A DNA stretch of 64,000 nucleotides, taken from the NCBI GenBank assembly GCA_945862985.1, contig CAMAZF010000008.1:1-64000 (forward strand). The letters are read 5' to 3'. The position numbers and the translations under genes were made by a program. This stretch comes from Bordetella parapertussis. Lineage in GTDB: Bacteria > Pseudomonadota > Gammaproteobacteria > Burkholderiales > Burkholderiaceae_A. How positions within the stretch are numbered: the first letter of the stretch is position 1; every line of letters begins with the position of its first letter. Under the pieces are notes generated by a model. It was not told the DNA's origin, searched no databases, and saw nothing but the letters and a program-made list of their open reading frames with translations. This document shows positions 51,407-60,489 of the stretch, one piece after another.

Positions 51407-53247
51407 GAATGGGATCCTGAAGAAGGCGAGAAGAAACCGAGGGGACTGGCGCCCGCCTCGGCGGTGGTGATGGCATCTCTGAAACAGGAAAAGAGGCCTC
51501 GACCGAAGGTGGATGCAGCAATCTCGTCGGCCTCGGATTTCACGGGCTGCACTTGGCTTCGAGTGGCCCACTCGGTCGGCGGCACCAGCGCCTCCAGACG
51601 TCCTGTCGCGCAGTCGAGCTCGATGAGGTCTCCATCCCTGAGCTTGCCGATGGCCCCGCCCAGAAGGCACTCCGGCGAGAGGTGAATGGCGGCTGGGATC
51701 TTGCCAGATGCGCCCGACATTCGACCATCGGTGACCAGTGCAACGTGAAAACCCTTGTCTTGCAGCGCCCCTAGCAACGGCGTGAGCTTGTGGAGTTCGG
51801 GCATGCCATTGGACTTGGGTCCCTGGCCGCGAACCACGGCGATGAAGTCTTTCTCGAGTGCACCGGCCTTGAACAGGTCTTGAAGCGCCTGCTGGCTCTC
51901 CACCACCACTGCGGGCGCCTTCACGTACTGGTGCTCCTTGGCGACTGCGGAGATCTTTGCGACCGCCCGACCCAGGTTTCCTTGGAGCAGCACGAGACCT
52001 CCGTTTGCAGAGAAGGGCTCCTGCGCCGAACGGAGCACGGCAGTATCCAGAGGCTGCAGCGGAGCGGGCGAATAGGTGAGCTGGTCCTGCAACAGTTGGG
52101 CCTCACGGGCAAAGGCGCTCAGGCCTGTCCCCAGAATGGTCTGAACCTGCTCATGGACCAGGCCCTCTGCGAGCAGCGTTTGGATCATGAAGGGCACGCC
52201 CCCTGCGGCATGGAAATGATTTACATCAGCCTGGCCGTTGGGATAGACCTTGGCAATCAGGGGAATGATCTCTGAGAGGCGCGAGAGGTCATCCCAATTC
52301 ATCTGGACCCCTGCCGCTTTGGCAATGGCCATGAGATGGATGGCGTGATTGGTCGACCCTCCGCTGGCCAGCAGGCCAATGGCGGCGTTCACCAGGGTTG
52401 GGACGTTGACCATCTCCCCCAGTCCAACCGGCCCCTGGGTCAGGGAGACGACGTGTTGCATCGCCGATCGGGTGAGCGCTTCCCGAAGGGGTGTGTGAGG
52501 GGGAACAAACGAGGAGCCCGGAAGCTGCAGTCCCATGAACTCGAGCATGAGCTGATTGGAATTGGCTGTTCCGTAAAAGGTGCAGGTGCCCTGTCCGTGG
52601 TAAGCCGCCTGTTCTGAGGCCAGCAGGGCCTCACGACCGACTGTGCCCAGGGCGTACTGCTGCCGAACCTTGGCTTTTTCTCCATTGGAGATCCCTGTGG
52701 GCATCGGTCCTGAGGGGACAAAGATCTGTGGCAGGTGTCCGAACTGGAGCGCGCCAATCAGTAGGCCCGGAACAATCTTGTCGCAGATGCCCAGGTGCAG
52801 TGCGCCGTCGAAGACATTGTGGGAGAGGGCCACTGCGGTGGAGAGCGCAATCACATCGCGCGAGAACAGTGACAGCTCCATGCCCTCGTACCCTTGTGTG
52901 ACACCGTCGCACATGGCAGGGACGCCGCCAGCCACCTGTGCGGTGGCTCCATGCCTGAGCGCCTCATCACGGAGCAGTTGAGGGTAGTGCTCGTAGGGCT
53001 TATGCGCCGAAAGCATGTCGTTGTATGCGGTGACGATGGCCACGTTGGGCGCGCGCTCAGAGCGAATGGCAATCTTCTCTCTTGCATCCAAAGCTGCGGT
53101 GGCATGGGCTAGGTTCGCACAGCCCATCGAGTCCTTGCGTGGCCGCTGCTGACGTGAGGCTGACAACATCTCTTCGTAACGCTTGCGGCTGTGCTCGCTG
53201 CGTAGGGCAATGTCTTGCGTGATGGCCAGAAGCGTCGGGTGGGTCAT
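51403..53247 (-). CDS. edd: 6-phosphogluconate dehydratase
   Basis: 614 residues of the IlvD/Edd family. Three cysteines expected for the iron-sulfur cluster are visible: C-D-G-V-T-Q-G, C-D-K-I-V-P-G, and G-T-C-T-F-Y-G-T-A-N-S-N. The C-terminal S-G-A-S-G-K-I-P motif is present. It dehydrates 6-phosphogluconate to KDPG, the committed step of the Entner-Doudoroff pathway. Overlaps pgl and eda by 4 bases each. Confidence 0.97.
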   Translation of the reverse strand: MTHPTLLAITQDIALRSEHSRKRYEEMLSASRQQRPRKDSMGCANLAHATAALDAREKIAIRSERAPNVAIVTAYNDMLSAHKPYEHYPQLLRDEALRHGATAQVAGGVPAMCDGVTQGYEGMELSLFSRDVIALSTAVALSHNVFDGALHLGICDKIVPGLLIGALQFGHLPQIFVPSGPMPTGISNGEKAKVRQQYALGTVGREALLASEQAAYHGQGTCTFYGTANSNQLMLEFMGLQLPGSSFVPPHTPLREALTRSAMQHVVSLTQGPVGLGEMVNVPTLVNAAIGLLASGGSTNHAIHLMAIAKAAGVQMNWDDLSRLSEIIPLIAKVYPNGQADVNHFHAAGGVPFMIQTLLAEGLVHEQVQTILGTGLSAFAREAQLLQDQLTYSPAPLQPLDTAVLRSAQEPFSANGGLVLLQGNLGRAVAKISAVAKEHQYVKAPAVVVESQQALQDLFKAGALEKDFIAVVRGQGPKSNGMPELHKLTPLLGALQDKGFHVALVTDGRMSGASGKIPAAIHLSPECLLGGAIGKLRDGDLIELDCATGRLEALVPPTEWATRSQVQPVKSEADEIAASTFGRGLFSCFRDAITTAEAGASPLGFFSPSSGSHS

Positions 53248-53915
53248 GAGGGGTTCTCCTCCAGAATCGTGGTGGGGTGACCTGGTGCGTGAAGGACCAG
53301 AGAAACTGGCAACGCTTCAGTGGCTTGGGCCTTCGCCCGCATGAGGACCTCGAGTTTCTTGGTTCCGGAGAGAGGGAGCAGCCGGTGATGCGCCGAGAGG
53401 ATGCCTCGGAGACTGAGCGTCACTCGGTTGAACGGTGCCTCTGTGGGGGGATGCTCGAGGTGCATGGGCACGTAAAGGGCCGCATCCGGTGAGAGGGCTG
53501 CTGGGAGGTCGGGCTCGTTCGGGAACAACGAGGCCGTGTGGCCGTCCGTTCCCATGCCCAGGATCACGATTGAGGGTGCTTCCCCATGAAGCCGTTGATT
53601 TGCCTGATCAGACCACTCACGCGCGTCCGAGTAGACGGCATCCGTGTCAGGCATGAAGTCGAGAAACTCCGCAGCCGCTGCTTGGTTCTTCAAGAGGTGG
53701 CGTCGAATCAGTGCCGAGTTGCTGGCAGGATGCTGCTGACCCACCAGCCGTTCGTCAACGAGTGCAATACGCACCCGCCTCCAGGGAAGGTCCGCCTCCG
53801 AGAGGGCCTCCAAAAGCGCAACCGGTGATCGCCCTCCCGAGAACGCGACGGTGACGGTTGACTGCTGCCTCAGGCCATCAAGGATCCATTCCGAGACAAT
53901 GGCGAGCGCCTGCAA
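53244..53915 (-). CDS. pgl: 6-phosphogluconolactonase (DevB type)
   Basis: 223 residues from a TTG start; GAGGAG lies 8 bases upstream and within the last codons of zwf, and the TTG is 2 bases beyond the zwf stop. Family motifs are A-F-S-G-G-R-S-P (near residue 24) and G-M-G-T-D-G-H-T-A-S-L-F-P. It hydrolyses 6-phosphogluconolactone from Zwf to 6-phosphogluconate. A longer version beginning in zwf would be an unlikely frame-shifted overlap. Confidence 0.93.
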   Translation of the reverse strand: MQALAIVSEWILDGLRQQSTVTVAFSGGRSPVALLEALSEADLPWRRVRIALVDERLVGQQHPASNSALIRRHLLKNQAAAAEFLDFMPDTDAVYSDAREWSDQANQRLHGEAPSIVILGMGTDGHTASLFPNEPDLPAALSPDAALYVPMHLEHPPTEAPFNRVTLSLRGILSAHHRLLPLSGTKKLEVLMRAKAQATEALPVSLVLHAPGHPTTILEENPS

Positions 53916-53917
53916 GA

Positions 53918-55366
53918 CTACGTCTCCTCGTGCCAAGGAATGCCGGCGCCTGCAGCAAGCGCAGAGGACGAGGCCGGGCCCCAGCTGCCCGCGTTGTAGG
54001 GCTTTGGCGGGGTCTTCATCTGTCTCCAGCCCTCCTGGATTTGGTCGATCCAGGACCATGCCGCTTCGAGCTCGTCTCTGCGCATAAAGTGTGTGAGACG
54101 GCCCTTGACCACATCAACCAACAGTCGCTCATAGGCCTCAGCTCTGCGGGCCGTAAAGGCCGATTCCAAGTCAAGGTTGAGCTCTACGGGGCGTCGGTTC
54201 ATGCCCGATCCTGGCTCCTTCATGACCATCTGGAGCTTGATCGACTCTTCCGGCTGAAGCGTGATCACCAGCCGATTGGGGTGGGTATCGCCATCTCTGA
54301 AAATGGAGAAGGGCATGTCCGCAAACTCGATGATGATTTCAGAACGACGAGTGGGAAGACGCTTGCCGGTTCTCAGGAAGAACGGCACGCCAGACCAACG
54401 AGCGTTCTGTATGCCCGCCTTGATGGCGACGAAGGTCTCCGTTTCACTTCCCTTGGGAACGCCGTCTTCCTCGTGGTAAGACACGCAAGGCTTACCTTCT
54501 GCATAACCCGATCGATATTGCCCTCGCACCGTGTGGATCTTCACATCCGAGGGCGTCATGGGCGCCAGGCTTCGTAAAACCTTTCGCTTTTCGTCTCGCA
54601 CGTCATCGGGGTCGAGTGAGATAGGAGGCTCCATGGCCACAATGCAGAGCAGTTGCAAAAGGTGGTTTTGCACCATGTCCCGAAGCGCACCGGTTCCGTC
54701 GTAAAAGCCCGCACGAGACCCCACCCCGACCGATTCAGCCACTGTGATTTGAACACCCTTGATGAAGGGTGCGCGCCAGAGTGGCTCAAGGATGGCGTTG
54801 GCAAACCGAAGCACCATCAGGTTTTGGACCGTTTCTTTGCCGAGGTAATGGTCGATTCGGTAGATCTGGTTCTCGGCAAAGACGGCGGCTACTTCCTCAT
54901 TGATCTTCTGGGCGGAAGCCAGGTCATGGCCCAGTGGCTTCTCGAGCACGACTCGGCTGTTTGGGGTCACCAACCCTGCACGCTGTAATCCTCTGCAGAT
55001 GCTGGTAAAGAGCGCCGGTGCAGTTGCGAGATAGAAGATCCGGAGTGGATCGCTTTCTGCTGCTGTGGTCAGGGACTGGTAGGCCTCGGTGTCGGCGAGG
55101 TCGACTGCGGTGTAGGTCAGCCTCTCTTTGAAGCTGGCCCAGTGGCTCTCGACCAGATTCTGATCGCTGACAAACCCTCGTGACCGGGCCTCGACCTGGA
55201 TGAGGAAGTCGTCCTGGGAGAGCGCCTGTCGACCGACTGCAATAAAGCGATAAGGCTCGGGTAGTCGGCCATGCATGTGCGCCATGTAAAGGGCGGGAAG
55301 CAGCTTGCGAAAGGACAGGTCTCCGGTGCCACCGAAGATGTAAATACAAGTCTGGGCTGAAGACAT
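53918..55366 (-). CDS. zwf: Glucose-6-phosphate 1-dehydrogenase
   Basis: 482 residues. The NADP motif is G-G-T-G-D-L-S near the N-terminus, and the active-site stretch R-I-D-H-Y-L-G-K-E is intact. It oxidises glucose-6-phosphate to 6-phosphogluconolactone, producing NADPH. GGGAG 8 bases upstream of ATG 55366 favours this over the ATG at 55381. HexR-type palindromes lie directly upstream, between hexR and zwf. Confidence 0.96.
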   Translation of the reverse strand: MSSAQTCIYIFGGTGDLSFRKLLPALYMAHMHGRLPEPYRFIAVGRQALSQDDFLIQVEARSRGFVSDQNLVESHWASFKERLTYTAVDLADTEAYQSLTTAAESDPLRIFYLATAPALFTSICRGLQRAGLVTPNSRVVLEKPLGHDLASAQKINEEVAAVFAENQIYRIDHYLGKETVQNLMVLRFANAILEPLWRAPFIKGVQITVAESVGVGSRAGFYDGTGALRDMVQNHLLQLLCIVAMEPPISLDPDDVRDEKRKVLRSLAPMTPSDVKIHTVRGQYRSGYAEGKPCVSYHEEDGVPKGSETETFVAIKAGIQNARWSGVPFFLRTGKRLPTRRSEIIIEFADMPFSIFRDGDTHPNRLVITLQPEESIKLQMVMKEPGSGMNRRPVELNLDLESAFTARRAEAYERLLVDVVKGRLTHFMRRDELEAAWSWIDQIQEGWRQMKTPPKPYNAGSWGPASSSALAAGAGIPWHEET

Positions 55367-55393
55367 CGGGACAGCTCCCATTGCGGTCAGGAT

Positions 55394-55408
55394 GTAAGAA
55401 TATTACTC
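55394..55408 (-). promoter_or_regulatory. Partial HexR box, zwf-proximal
   Basis: TGTAAGAATATTACT on the plus strand: 13 of 15 positions fit the HexR consensus TGTARTWWWAYTACA. Lies 27 bases upstream of the zwf start, next to a stronger site. Confidence 0.55.
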
Positions 55409-55412
55409 TAAA

Positions 55413-55432
55413 AGTGTAAATATTATTACACT
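55413..55432 (-). promoter_or_regulatory. HexR-like operator between hexR and zwf
   Basis: AGTGTAAATATTATTACACT: 7-bp arms AGTGTAA / TTACACT around a 6-base A/T spacer. It is one base longer between half-sites than the classical HexR box (TGTARTWWWAYTACA) but the TGTA and TACA ends are intact. It ends 1 base before the hexR stop, so binding there could control zwf, the genes after it, or readthrough from hexR. Confidence 0.6.
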
Positions 55433-55433
55433 A

Positions 55434-56306
55434 TCACTGATAGCGAATCTTGAGGTTCGACTTGATGTTTTTCAGCCGCTTACCCAAGGATGGGCCGAGC
55501 CGAATGGCCAGGCCTGTGGTGAGCATGTCAATGAGGGTCAGGTGCAGAATTCTGGAGACCATGGGACTGTAGAGATCGTAGTTTTCTGCATGGTCTGCAG
55601 CGAGGCTGAGGTCAGCAATCTGGGAGAGGGGAGAATGGCTGCTGGTGATGGCAATGGTGAAGGTGCCGCGAGACTGCGCGAGCTTGGTGACCTCCAGCAG
55701 GTCTGCACTGCGGCCCGCGTTGGAAATCACCAGGACCAGATCATCTGGCTGGCAGAGGCTGGCTGTAATGACCTGAAGGTGACCGTCGCGATAGGCGCTG
55801 GCGTGCATCCCCAGCCTTTGAAATTTATGCTCTGCATCCATCGACACCAGGCCCGAGCTACCCACTCCAAAAATGATCAGGCGATGCCGCCCTTTCAGAC
55901 ATTTCTCAAGTCGATCGAGTGCCTTTTTGTATCGAGACTCATCAACCTTTCTCGCGAAGAGCTGAAGCGTTTGATGGGTGGTTTCGGCCATTTTTTCGGC
56001 AATCTGCGTCATGCTGTCTCGAGTGCCGACCGACTGGTGCACATAAGGAACTCCACTGGCCCCCAGGCTCTCCGCGAGACTCAGCTTGAAGTCCGCTAGT
56101 CCGGCAAACCCGAGTCGCCGACAGAAGCGCACAACCGTGGGCGGGCTCACTCCGACTGTTTGGGCGAGCGACGCTGCAGTACCCCGGCTGAATCGGGTGG
56201 GATTTTCGAGTAACTCCTGGGCCAGCTTAGATTCAGACGGGCTTAACTCACCCTGTTGGAGTGAGTGCGAGATTCGAGCCAGTAAAGACGAGGATGCGAG
56301 CTGCAT
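55434..56306 (-). CDS. hexR: HexR, MurR/RpiR-family regulator of hexose catabolism
   Basis: 290 residues. The N-terminal HTH_6 domain (S-L-A-Q-T-V-G-V-S-P-P-T-V-V-R-F-C-R-R-L-G) is followed by a SIS sugar-isomerase domain (residues about 130-260; F-G-V-G-S-S-G-L, I-S-N-A-G-R-S). HexR senses KDPG and represses or activates the zwf-edd-eda genes; here the gene sits directly upstream of zwf with HexR-like palindromes in the gap. It diverges from a sugar kinase 54 bases away. Confidence 0.95.
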   Translation of the reverse strand: MQLASSSLLARISHSLQQGELSPSESKLAQELLENPTRFSRGTAASLAQTVGVSPPTVVRFCRRLGFAGLADFKLSLAESLGASGVPYVHQSVGTRDSMTQIAEKMAETTHQTLQLFARKVDESRYKKALDRLEKCLKGRHRLIIFGVGSSGLVSMDAEHKFQRLGMHASAYRDGHLQVITASLCQPDDLVLVISNAGRSADLLEVTKLAQSRGTFTIAITSSHSPLSQIADLSLAADHAENYDLYSPMVSRILHLTLIDMLTTGLAIRLGPSLGKRLKNIKSNLKIRYQ

Positions 56307-56359
56307 CTCAAAATCATAGGCGTTTTTGACATGGCATTGTCATTTTTCGGGAGGGATCG

Positions 56360-57358
56360 GTGACCACGGTGCAGCAATCAAAGGACCACGCGCAGCAAAG
56401 GGTGTTGCTCGTGGGTGAGGCTTTGGTGGATTTGATCGAGGAGGGAGACGGGCGGTATCTACCCTGCCTCGGAGGGTCTGTTTTCAATGTGGGTCTTGCT
56501 CTGGCAAGGCTTCAGGTCTCTCCGGTCTATCTGAACCGGTTCTCAGATGACCATTGGGGGCAATCGTTTGCAGAGCGTGCGCTGGGGGAAGGGCTCTTGC
56601 TTTCCCCCCTCGGCAGTTCGGCGCTCCCCACCTCGCTTGCGGTGGTCCGCGTGGGGCCAAACGGCCAGCCTGAGTACAGCTTTTACCGTGAGGGAGTGGC
56701 GGATCGGGATTGGCTTGCAGGCGACCTTCTGAGTGAGGTTCGCGCCAGCCCTGAGGACGTACTGCACACCGGTGGCTTGGCGCTCCTGCCGGAAGATTGG
56801 CCAAAGCTCAGGGGCCTCTTGGAGGCTTGGAGGGGGGCGGGAGGCTTGATCTCTGTGGATGTCAACGTCCGCATGGTCGCCGCTGGCCATCCCGAAGGCT
56901 ATGCTCAGGCCGTCTGTGAGGCCGCCTCTTGGGCCGATTTCCTGAAAGTGAGTGACGAGGATTTGGTGGCTCTCGGCGCACTGACGCCTTTTGCCTCAGC
57001 GGGAGAGGCTCTGTCTGCCTTTGGGCATTGGCTGGAGCGCTGCCAAGCCACACCCTCGATCGCAGTCCTCACCCGCGGTGGCGATCAAGGCTGGTGTGTT
57101 CCCCATGGCTCGTCGGCATTGGCCTACCAGCCGGAGGAGGTTGCTGACGTGGTCGATACCGTCGGGGCTGGGGATTGCTTCTGGGCGGCATGGCTTGCGG
57201 GTCTTCGCCGATTGCGCGCTTTGCACACGGGAGCACATCATTCAGAGGACCTACGCCAGGCCTTGGTATGGGCCTGTAAGGCCGCTGGTCACAACATTCG
57301 TCATCGTGGCTGTCACCCCATCACGGAGGCGGAATTGTTTAAGGAGGGTGTTGAATGA
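56360..57358 (+). CDS. PfkB-family carbohydrate kinase (probable fructokinase)
   Basis: 332 residues. The start is a GTG with GGGAGG 6 bases before it. PfkB motifs are G-G-S-V-F-N-V-G-L-A-L-A-R near the N-terminus and D-T-V-G-A-G-D-C-F-W-A-A near the C-terminus (catalytic Asp in G-A-G-D). It phosphorylates a sugar, most likely fructose, delivering fructose-6-phosphate to pgi; a KDG kinase is an alternative. It overlaps the GH13 gene by 4 bases (ATGA), so kinase and glycosidase are made together. Confidence 0.9.
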   Translation: MTTVQQSKDHAQQRVLLVGEALVDLIEEGDGRYLPCLGGSVFNVGLALARLQVSPVYLNRFSDDHWGQSFAERALGEGLLLSPLGSSALPTSLAVVRVGPNGQPEYSFYREGVADRDWLAGDLLSEVRASPEDVLHTGGLALLPEDWPKLRGLLEAWRGAGGLISVDVNVRMVAAGHPEGYAQAVCEAASWADFLKVSDEDLVALGALTPFASAGEALSAFGHWLERCQATPSIAVLTRGGDQGWCVPHGSSALAYQPEEVADVVDTVGAGDCFWAAWLAGLRRLRALHTGAHHSEDLRQALVWACKAAGHNIRHRGCHPITEAELFKEGVE

Positions 57359-59265
57359 GAGATCGCATGTTGAATCGATTGCGGACCCAAGTCGTTGGGC
57401 TTCTCGTGTGCTCCAGCCTCTTGAGCGCTGGACCTTCATTGGCCAGTTCGGCGAGCGCTTCAGGAGCGATTCGGGTGGAGCCTGCGAACTGGTGGGTTGA
57501 TTTTCAAGATCGGCGGCTCATGCTGATGATGCATGCTTCGGGCATCGCTGATGCGAGAGTGTCTTCGAGCGACTCCCGTCTCACAAGGCTGTGGCAGGAG
57601 CGTCGCGACAGCCCGAATTACTTGTTTGTGCACCTTGAGCTCTCTGCTGGCGCCCAGCCCGGCGTGCTTGAGCTCACGCTGGAGCGCAGCGAGGGTCGCA
57701 AGCAACAAGTGTCCATTCCCCTTGAGCGTCGAGCGAAGAACGCCCCAGCGGGATTTTCTCAGGCAGACGCCGTTTTACTCATCAGTCCAGACCGGTTCGT
57801 GAATGGCGACACCCAGAATGACAGTCTGCCCGGTCTGGGAGATCGCGTGGATCGCAAAGACCCCAATGCACGACACGGGGGCGACATTGCAGGCATGATC
57901 CAGTCCCTCGATTACGTTCAGTCGATGGGGTTTACTCAGATCTGGCCCACCCCTGTTCTGGAAAATAACGCGCCCTCGTTTTCCTACCATGGCTATGCCA
58001 TCACCGACTTCTATCGCGTCGATCCGCGTCATGGAAGCCTTGCCGATTACCAGCGACTTGCCGCAGAGGCTCGCCGTCGAGGGATTGGCCTCATCAAAGA
58101 TGTGGTGCTCAATCACGCAGGCATTGGTCACTGGTGGGTGAAAGATCTTCCTTCGCGAGACTGGTTCAATCGTCAAGGTCAGGCCTTTTTGGAGACCAGC
58201 CACAAGAAAGAGGCCGTGATCGATCCCTATCGATCAGAGTCCGACCTCAGTGCACTGGTTGATCGTTGGTTTGTGGAAAGCATGCCCGATTTGAATCAAC
58301 GCAATCCGTTGATGGCCCAGTACCTGATTCAGAACAGCCTGTGGTGGATTGAGACGCTTGGCCTGTCGGGCATTCGAGTGGACACCTATTCCTACTCGGA
58401 TCGAGACTTTCTCACCCAGTGGTCCGCTCGCATGGCCTCGGAATACCCCAAGCTCTCGATTGTTGGAGAAGAGTGGCATGGCAACCCAGTGATCGTGTCG
58501 CAGTGGCAGCGGGGGAAGCAGAACCCCGACGGCTATCGGTCACACATTTCTAGCCTTATGGACTTTCCGCTCTACGATGTTCTGCCCTCGGCCTTTACTG
58601 CCAAAGACACGCAGCATGGCCCGGGGCTGAATCAGTTGTATGGGCATCTGGTGAACGACCTTCTCTATCCGGATCCCAGTCATCTCATGGTCTTTGGATC
58701 CAACCATGACGGCGATCGGCTCTTCAAGAAGCTCAACCGCGATCCGGCTCTGGTTCGGATGGCCCTCACCTACTTGGCTACGCTTCGGGGCATTCCGCAG
58801 TTTTACTATGGCGTAGAGGCGCACCTCACCAATCAGACGCCAGGCCACCACGGCGAGATTCGCGCAGACCTTCCAGGCGGATTTCCAGGTGATGCGGCGA
58901 GTGTCTTCACAGGAAAAGGTCTCTCTGCCGAGCAGCGCAAGACACAGCAGACGCTTAAAACGCTGCTCAACTGGAGGAAGACCTCTGCTGCGGTTCAGCG
59001 TGGCCGCTTGATGCACTACGTTCCTGATCATGCGGCTGGCACCTACGTCTATTTTCGGTACCTGGAAGGGCACCCCACGGTCATGGTGGTCCTCAACAAA
59101 GGCGAGGCGCAACCACTCGCTCTGAATCGCTTTCACGAGCGTGTGCTCCCGGGCCAAAAGGCAAAAAATGTTTTAACAGGTGAGACTTTCACTCTGGGGA
59201 CCCACGTCAAGCTGCCCGCCCGTCAGGCCATGGTGCTGGAGGTGCACCCGGCCTCTCACCCCTAG
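57355..59265 (+). CDS. Periplasmic GH13 alpha-glucan hydrolase (cyclomaltodextrinase/neopullulanase-like)
   Basis: 636 residues with a Sec signal peptide ending near S-L-A-S-S. An N-terminal beta domain like that of cyclomaltodextrinases precedes the TIM barrel. Catalytic residues fall as expected: nucleophile D343 (G-I-R-V-D-T-Y), acid E372 (V-G-E-E-W-H), transition-state Asp D452 (S-N-H-D-G-D); D-V-V-L-N-H is the first conserved region. The SusA-like arrangement fits cleavage of maltodextrins, cyclodextrins or pullulan fragments in the periplasm. The next operon carries a Caulobacter-type TonB receptor likely feeding it. Coupled to the upstream sugar kinase. Confidence 0.93.
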   Translation: MRDRMLNRLRTQVVGLLVCSSLLSAGPSLASSASASGAIRVEPANWWVDFQDRRLMLMMHASGIADARVSSSDSRLTRLWQERRDSPNYLFVHLELSAGAQPGVLELTLERSEGRKQQVSIPLERRAKNAPAGFSQADAVLLISPDRFVNGDTQNDSLPGLGDRVDRKDPNARHGGDIAGMIQSLDYVQSMGFTQIWPTPVLENNAPSFSYHGYAITDFYRVDPRHGSLADYQRLAAEARRRGIGLIKDVVLNHAGIGHWWVKDLPSRDWFNRQGQAFLETSHKKEAVIDPYRSESDLSALVDRWFVESMPDLNQRNPLMAQYLIQNSLWWIETLGLSGIRVDTYSYSDRDFLTQWSARMASEYPKLSIVGEEWHGNPVIVSQWQRGKQNPDGYRSHISSLMDFPLYDVLPSAFTAKDTQHGPGLNQLYGHLVNDLLYPDPSHLMVFGSNHDGDRLFKKLNRDPALVRMALTYLATLRGIPQFYYGVEAHLTNQTPGHHGEIRADLPGGFPGDAASVFTGKGLSAEQRKTQQTLKTLLNWRKTSAAVQRGRLMHYVPDHAAGTYVYFRYLEGHPTVMVVLNKGEAQPLALNRFHERVLPGQKAKNVLTGETFTLGTHVKLPARQAMVLEVHPASHP

Positions 59266-60251
59266 GCGAACAGGAACTGCATGGGCGTCTCGAGTCTGGC
59301 GGCCCATGCGGTCTCGTTGTGGTCTGTGCCCTCAAACACCAGGCTCTTGAGATCTTTGGCGTCGACGTAGCCTTTGCGTTCGAAGATGCTGTCTACCTGA
59401 CGCTGGTGTACCCCATACAGGCCATCCAGGTTCACGGTTCCGTGGTCCATATAAATGCGATGTCGGCCTGCTTGCGGGAGGTGCACAGACAGCCAGTCTC
59501 GATAGCTCTGCGCCACCGGCTGTGCGGCGGGGTGCGCCTTCATCAGCAGATCGATGTTGACCGTCATGGGCCAGTGGGTGGAGAGGCAGGCCGCCTGTCG
59601 AGCGGTCTGGGGGTATTTGCACAGCCCGTAGAGCGAAATGAGACCTCCCATGCTTGAACCCATGAGGCTGATGCCTTGCGTGGGCTGTTGCAGGCCAAGC
59701 GCGTTTAAGGATTCTGGGAGAGCCACCTCCATCAGAAATGCGAGGTACCGATTGGCCAGCCCCGGAAAAGAGCGCTTGGCAGGGTTGCCGTCTCGAGTGC
59801 CATAGGCCACGCGCCACAGATCGGGCGGCAATGATTCGAGCGGGTCTTGGGGGGCGTATTCCTCGAAGCGCTGAGCGACGTTGGGGACTCCGATTACCAC
59901 CACTTGGGGTATGCGTCCTTCACTGATGAGTGTCTGGAGGGTGCGGTCCAAGCCCCAAGGAACTCCCCCATAGGAATGGCCGGGGTCAAACAGGTTTTGC
60001 CCGTCATGGGCGATCAGCAGCTCAAAGCGCTGCTCCTTCTTGAATCCCTCTGGCAGCCAGAGCCTCAGGTCTCGGGGGCTGAGCCCAAGGAATTGAGAGG
60101 GCCTCAGGCTGAGGTGCTGTCCGGGCAGCTTGGGTCGGTCGAGCCGAGTGGACCGGGGGGCGGTGGTTGCCTGGGCGGGTGTGTGGACGACGGACCCGAT
60201 GAGAGGGAGCGTCCCGATGGTGACCATGGTTTGTCTACGACGTGGATCCAT
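59262..60251 (-). CDS. Alpha/beta-hydrolase, esterase-D-like, Tat-exported
   Basis: 329 residues. The N-terminus (D-P-R-R-R-Q-T-M-V-T-I-G then a hydrophobic run to P-A-Q-A) is a twin-arginine signal peptide, unlike the neighbouring Sec proteins. The nucleophile is S200 in G-S-S-M-G-G, and A-H-D-G-Q-N-L-F and H-N-E-T support the esterase-D (PF00756) family. It probably removes acyl groups from sugars or polysaccharides. Its start lies 4 bases from a HexR-type palindrome, and there is no visible Shine-Dalgarno. It shares a CTAG at its stop with the GH13 gene. Confidence 0.9.
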   Translation of the reverse strand: MDPRRRQTMVTIGTLPLIGSVVHTPAQATTAPRSTRLDRPKLPGQHLSLRPSQFLGLSPRDLRLWLPEGFKKEQRFELLIAHDGQNLFDPGHSYGGVPWGLDRTLQTLISEGRIPQVVVIGVPNVAQRFEEYAPQDPLESLPPDLWRVAYGTRDGNPAKRSFPGLANRYLAFLMEVALPESLNALGLQQPTQGISLMGSSMGGLISLYGLCKYPQTARQAACLSTHWPMTVNIDLLMKAHPAAQPVAQSYRDWLSVHLPQAGRHRIYMDHGTVNLDGLYGVHQRQVDSIFERKGYVDAKDLKSLVFEGTDHNETAWAARLETPMQFLFA

Positions 60252-60255
60252 ATTT

Positions 60256-60270
60256 TGTAGTCAAACTACA
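60256..60270 (+). promoter_or_regulatory. HexR-type palindrome upstream of the saccharide TonB receptor
   Basis: TGTAGT-CAA-ACTACA: a perfect 6-bp dyad with a 3-base spacer that fits the HexR consensus TGTARTWWWAYTACA at 14 of 15 positions. It lies in the 238-base gap between the divergent esterase gene (4 bases away) and the TonB receptor (219 bases away). Confidence 0.65.
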
Positions 60271-60383
60271 TAAAAAAGGTTGGAACGAGGGTGCGTGTCG
60301 CCCCGCGATGCGTTTTGGCGCGCCGCAGCTTGAAGCTAATATTGGCAAGGCAAGCGCTGCCTGTGTTGTTTTTGTGACAGAAA

Positions 60384-60399
60384 CTAGGGTAACCCCTAG
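60384..60399 (+). promoter_or_regulatory. Second dyad in the TonB receptor upstream region
   Basis: CTAGGG-TAAC-CCCTAG, a perfect 6-bp inverted repeat with a 4-base loop, 90 bases before the receptor start. It could be an additional operator or a leader hairpin. No regulator can be assigned. Confidence 0.3.
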
Positions 60400-60489
60400 C
60401 CCTTCAAAATATCTAACAAAATTACATTATCGATGTGCGCAGAAGCGATCGCCTCTGACAGCCATTGACCACAAACAAAAGGGTGAGAC

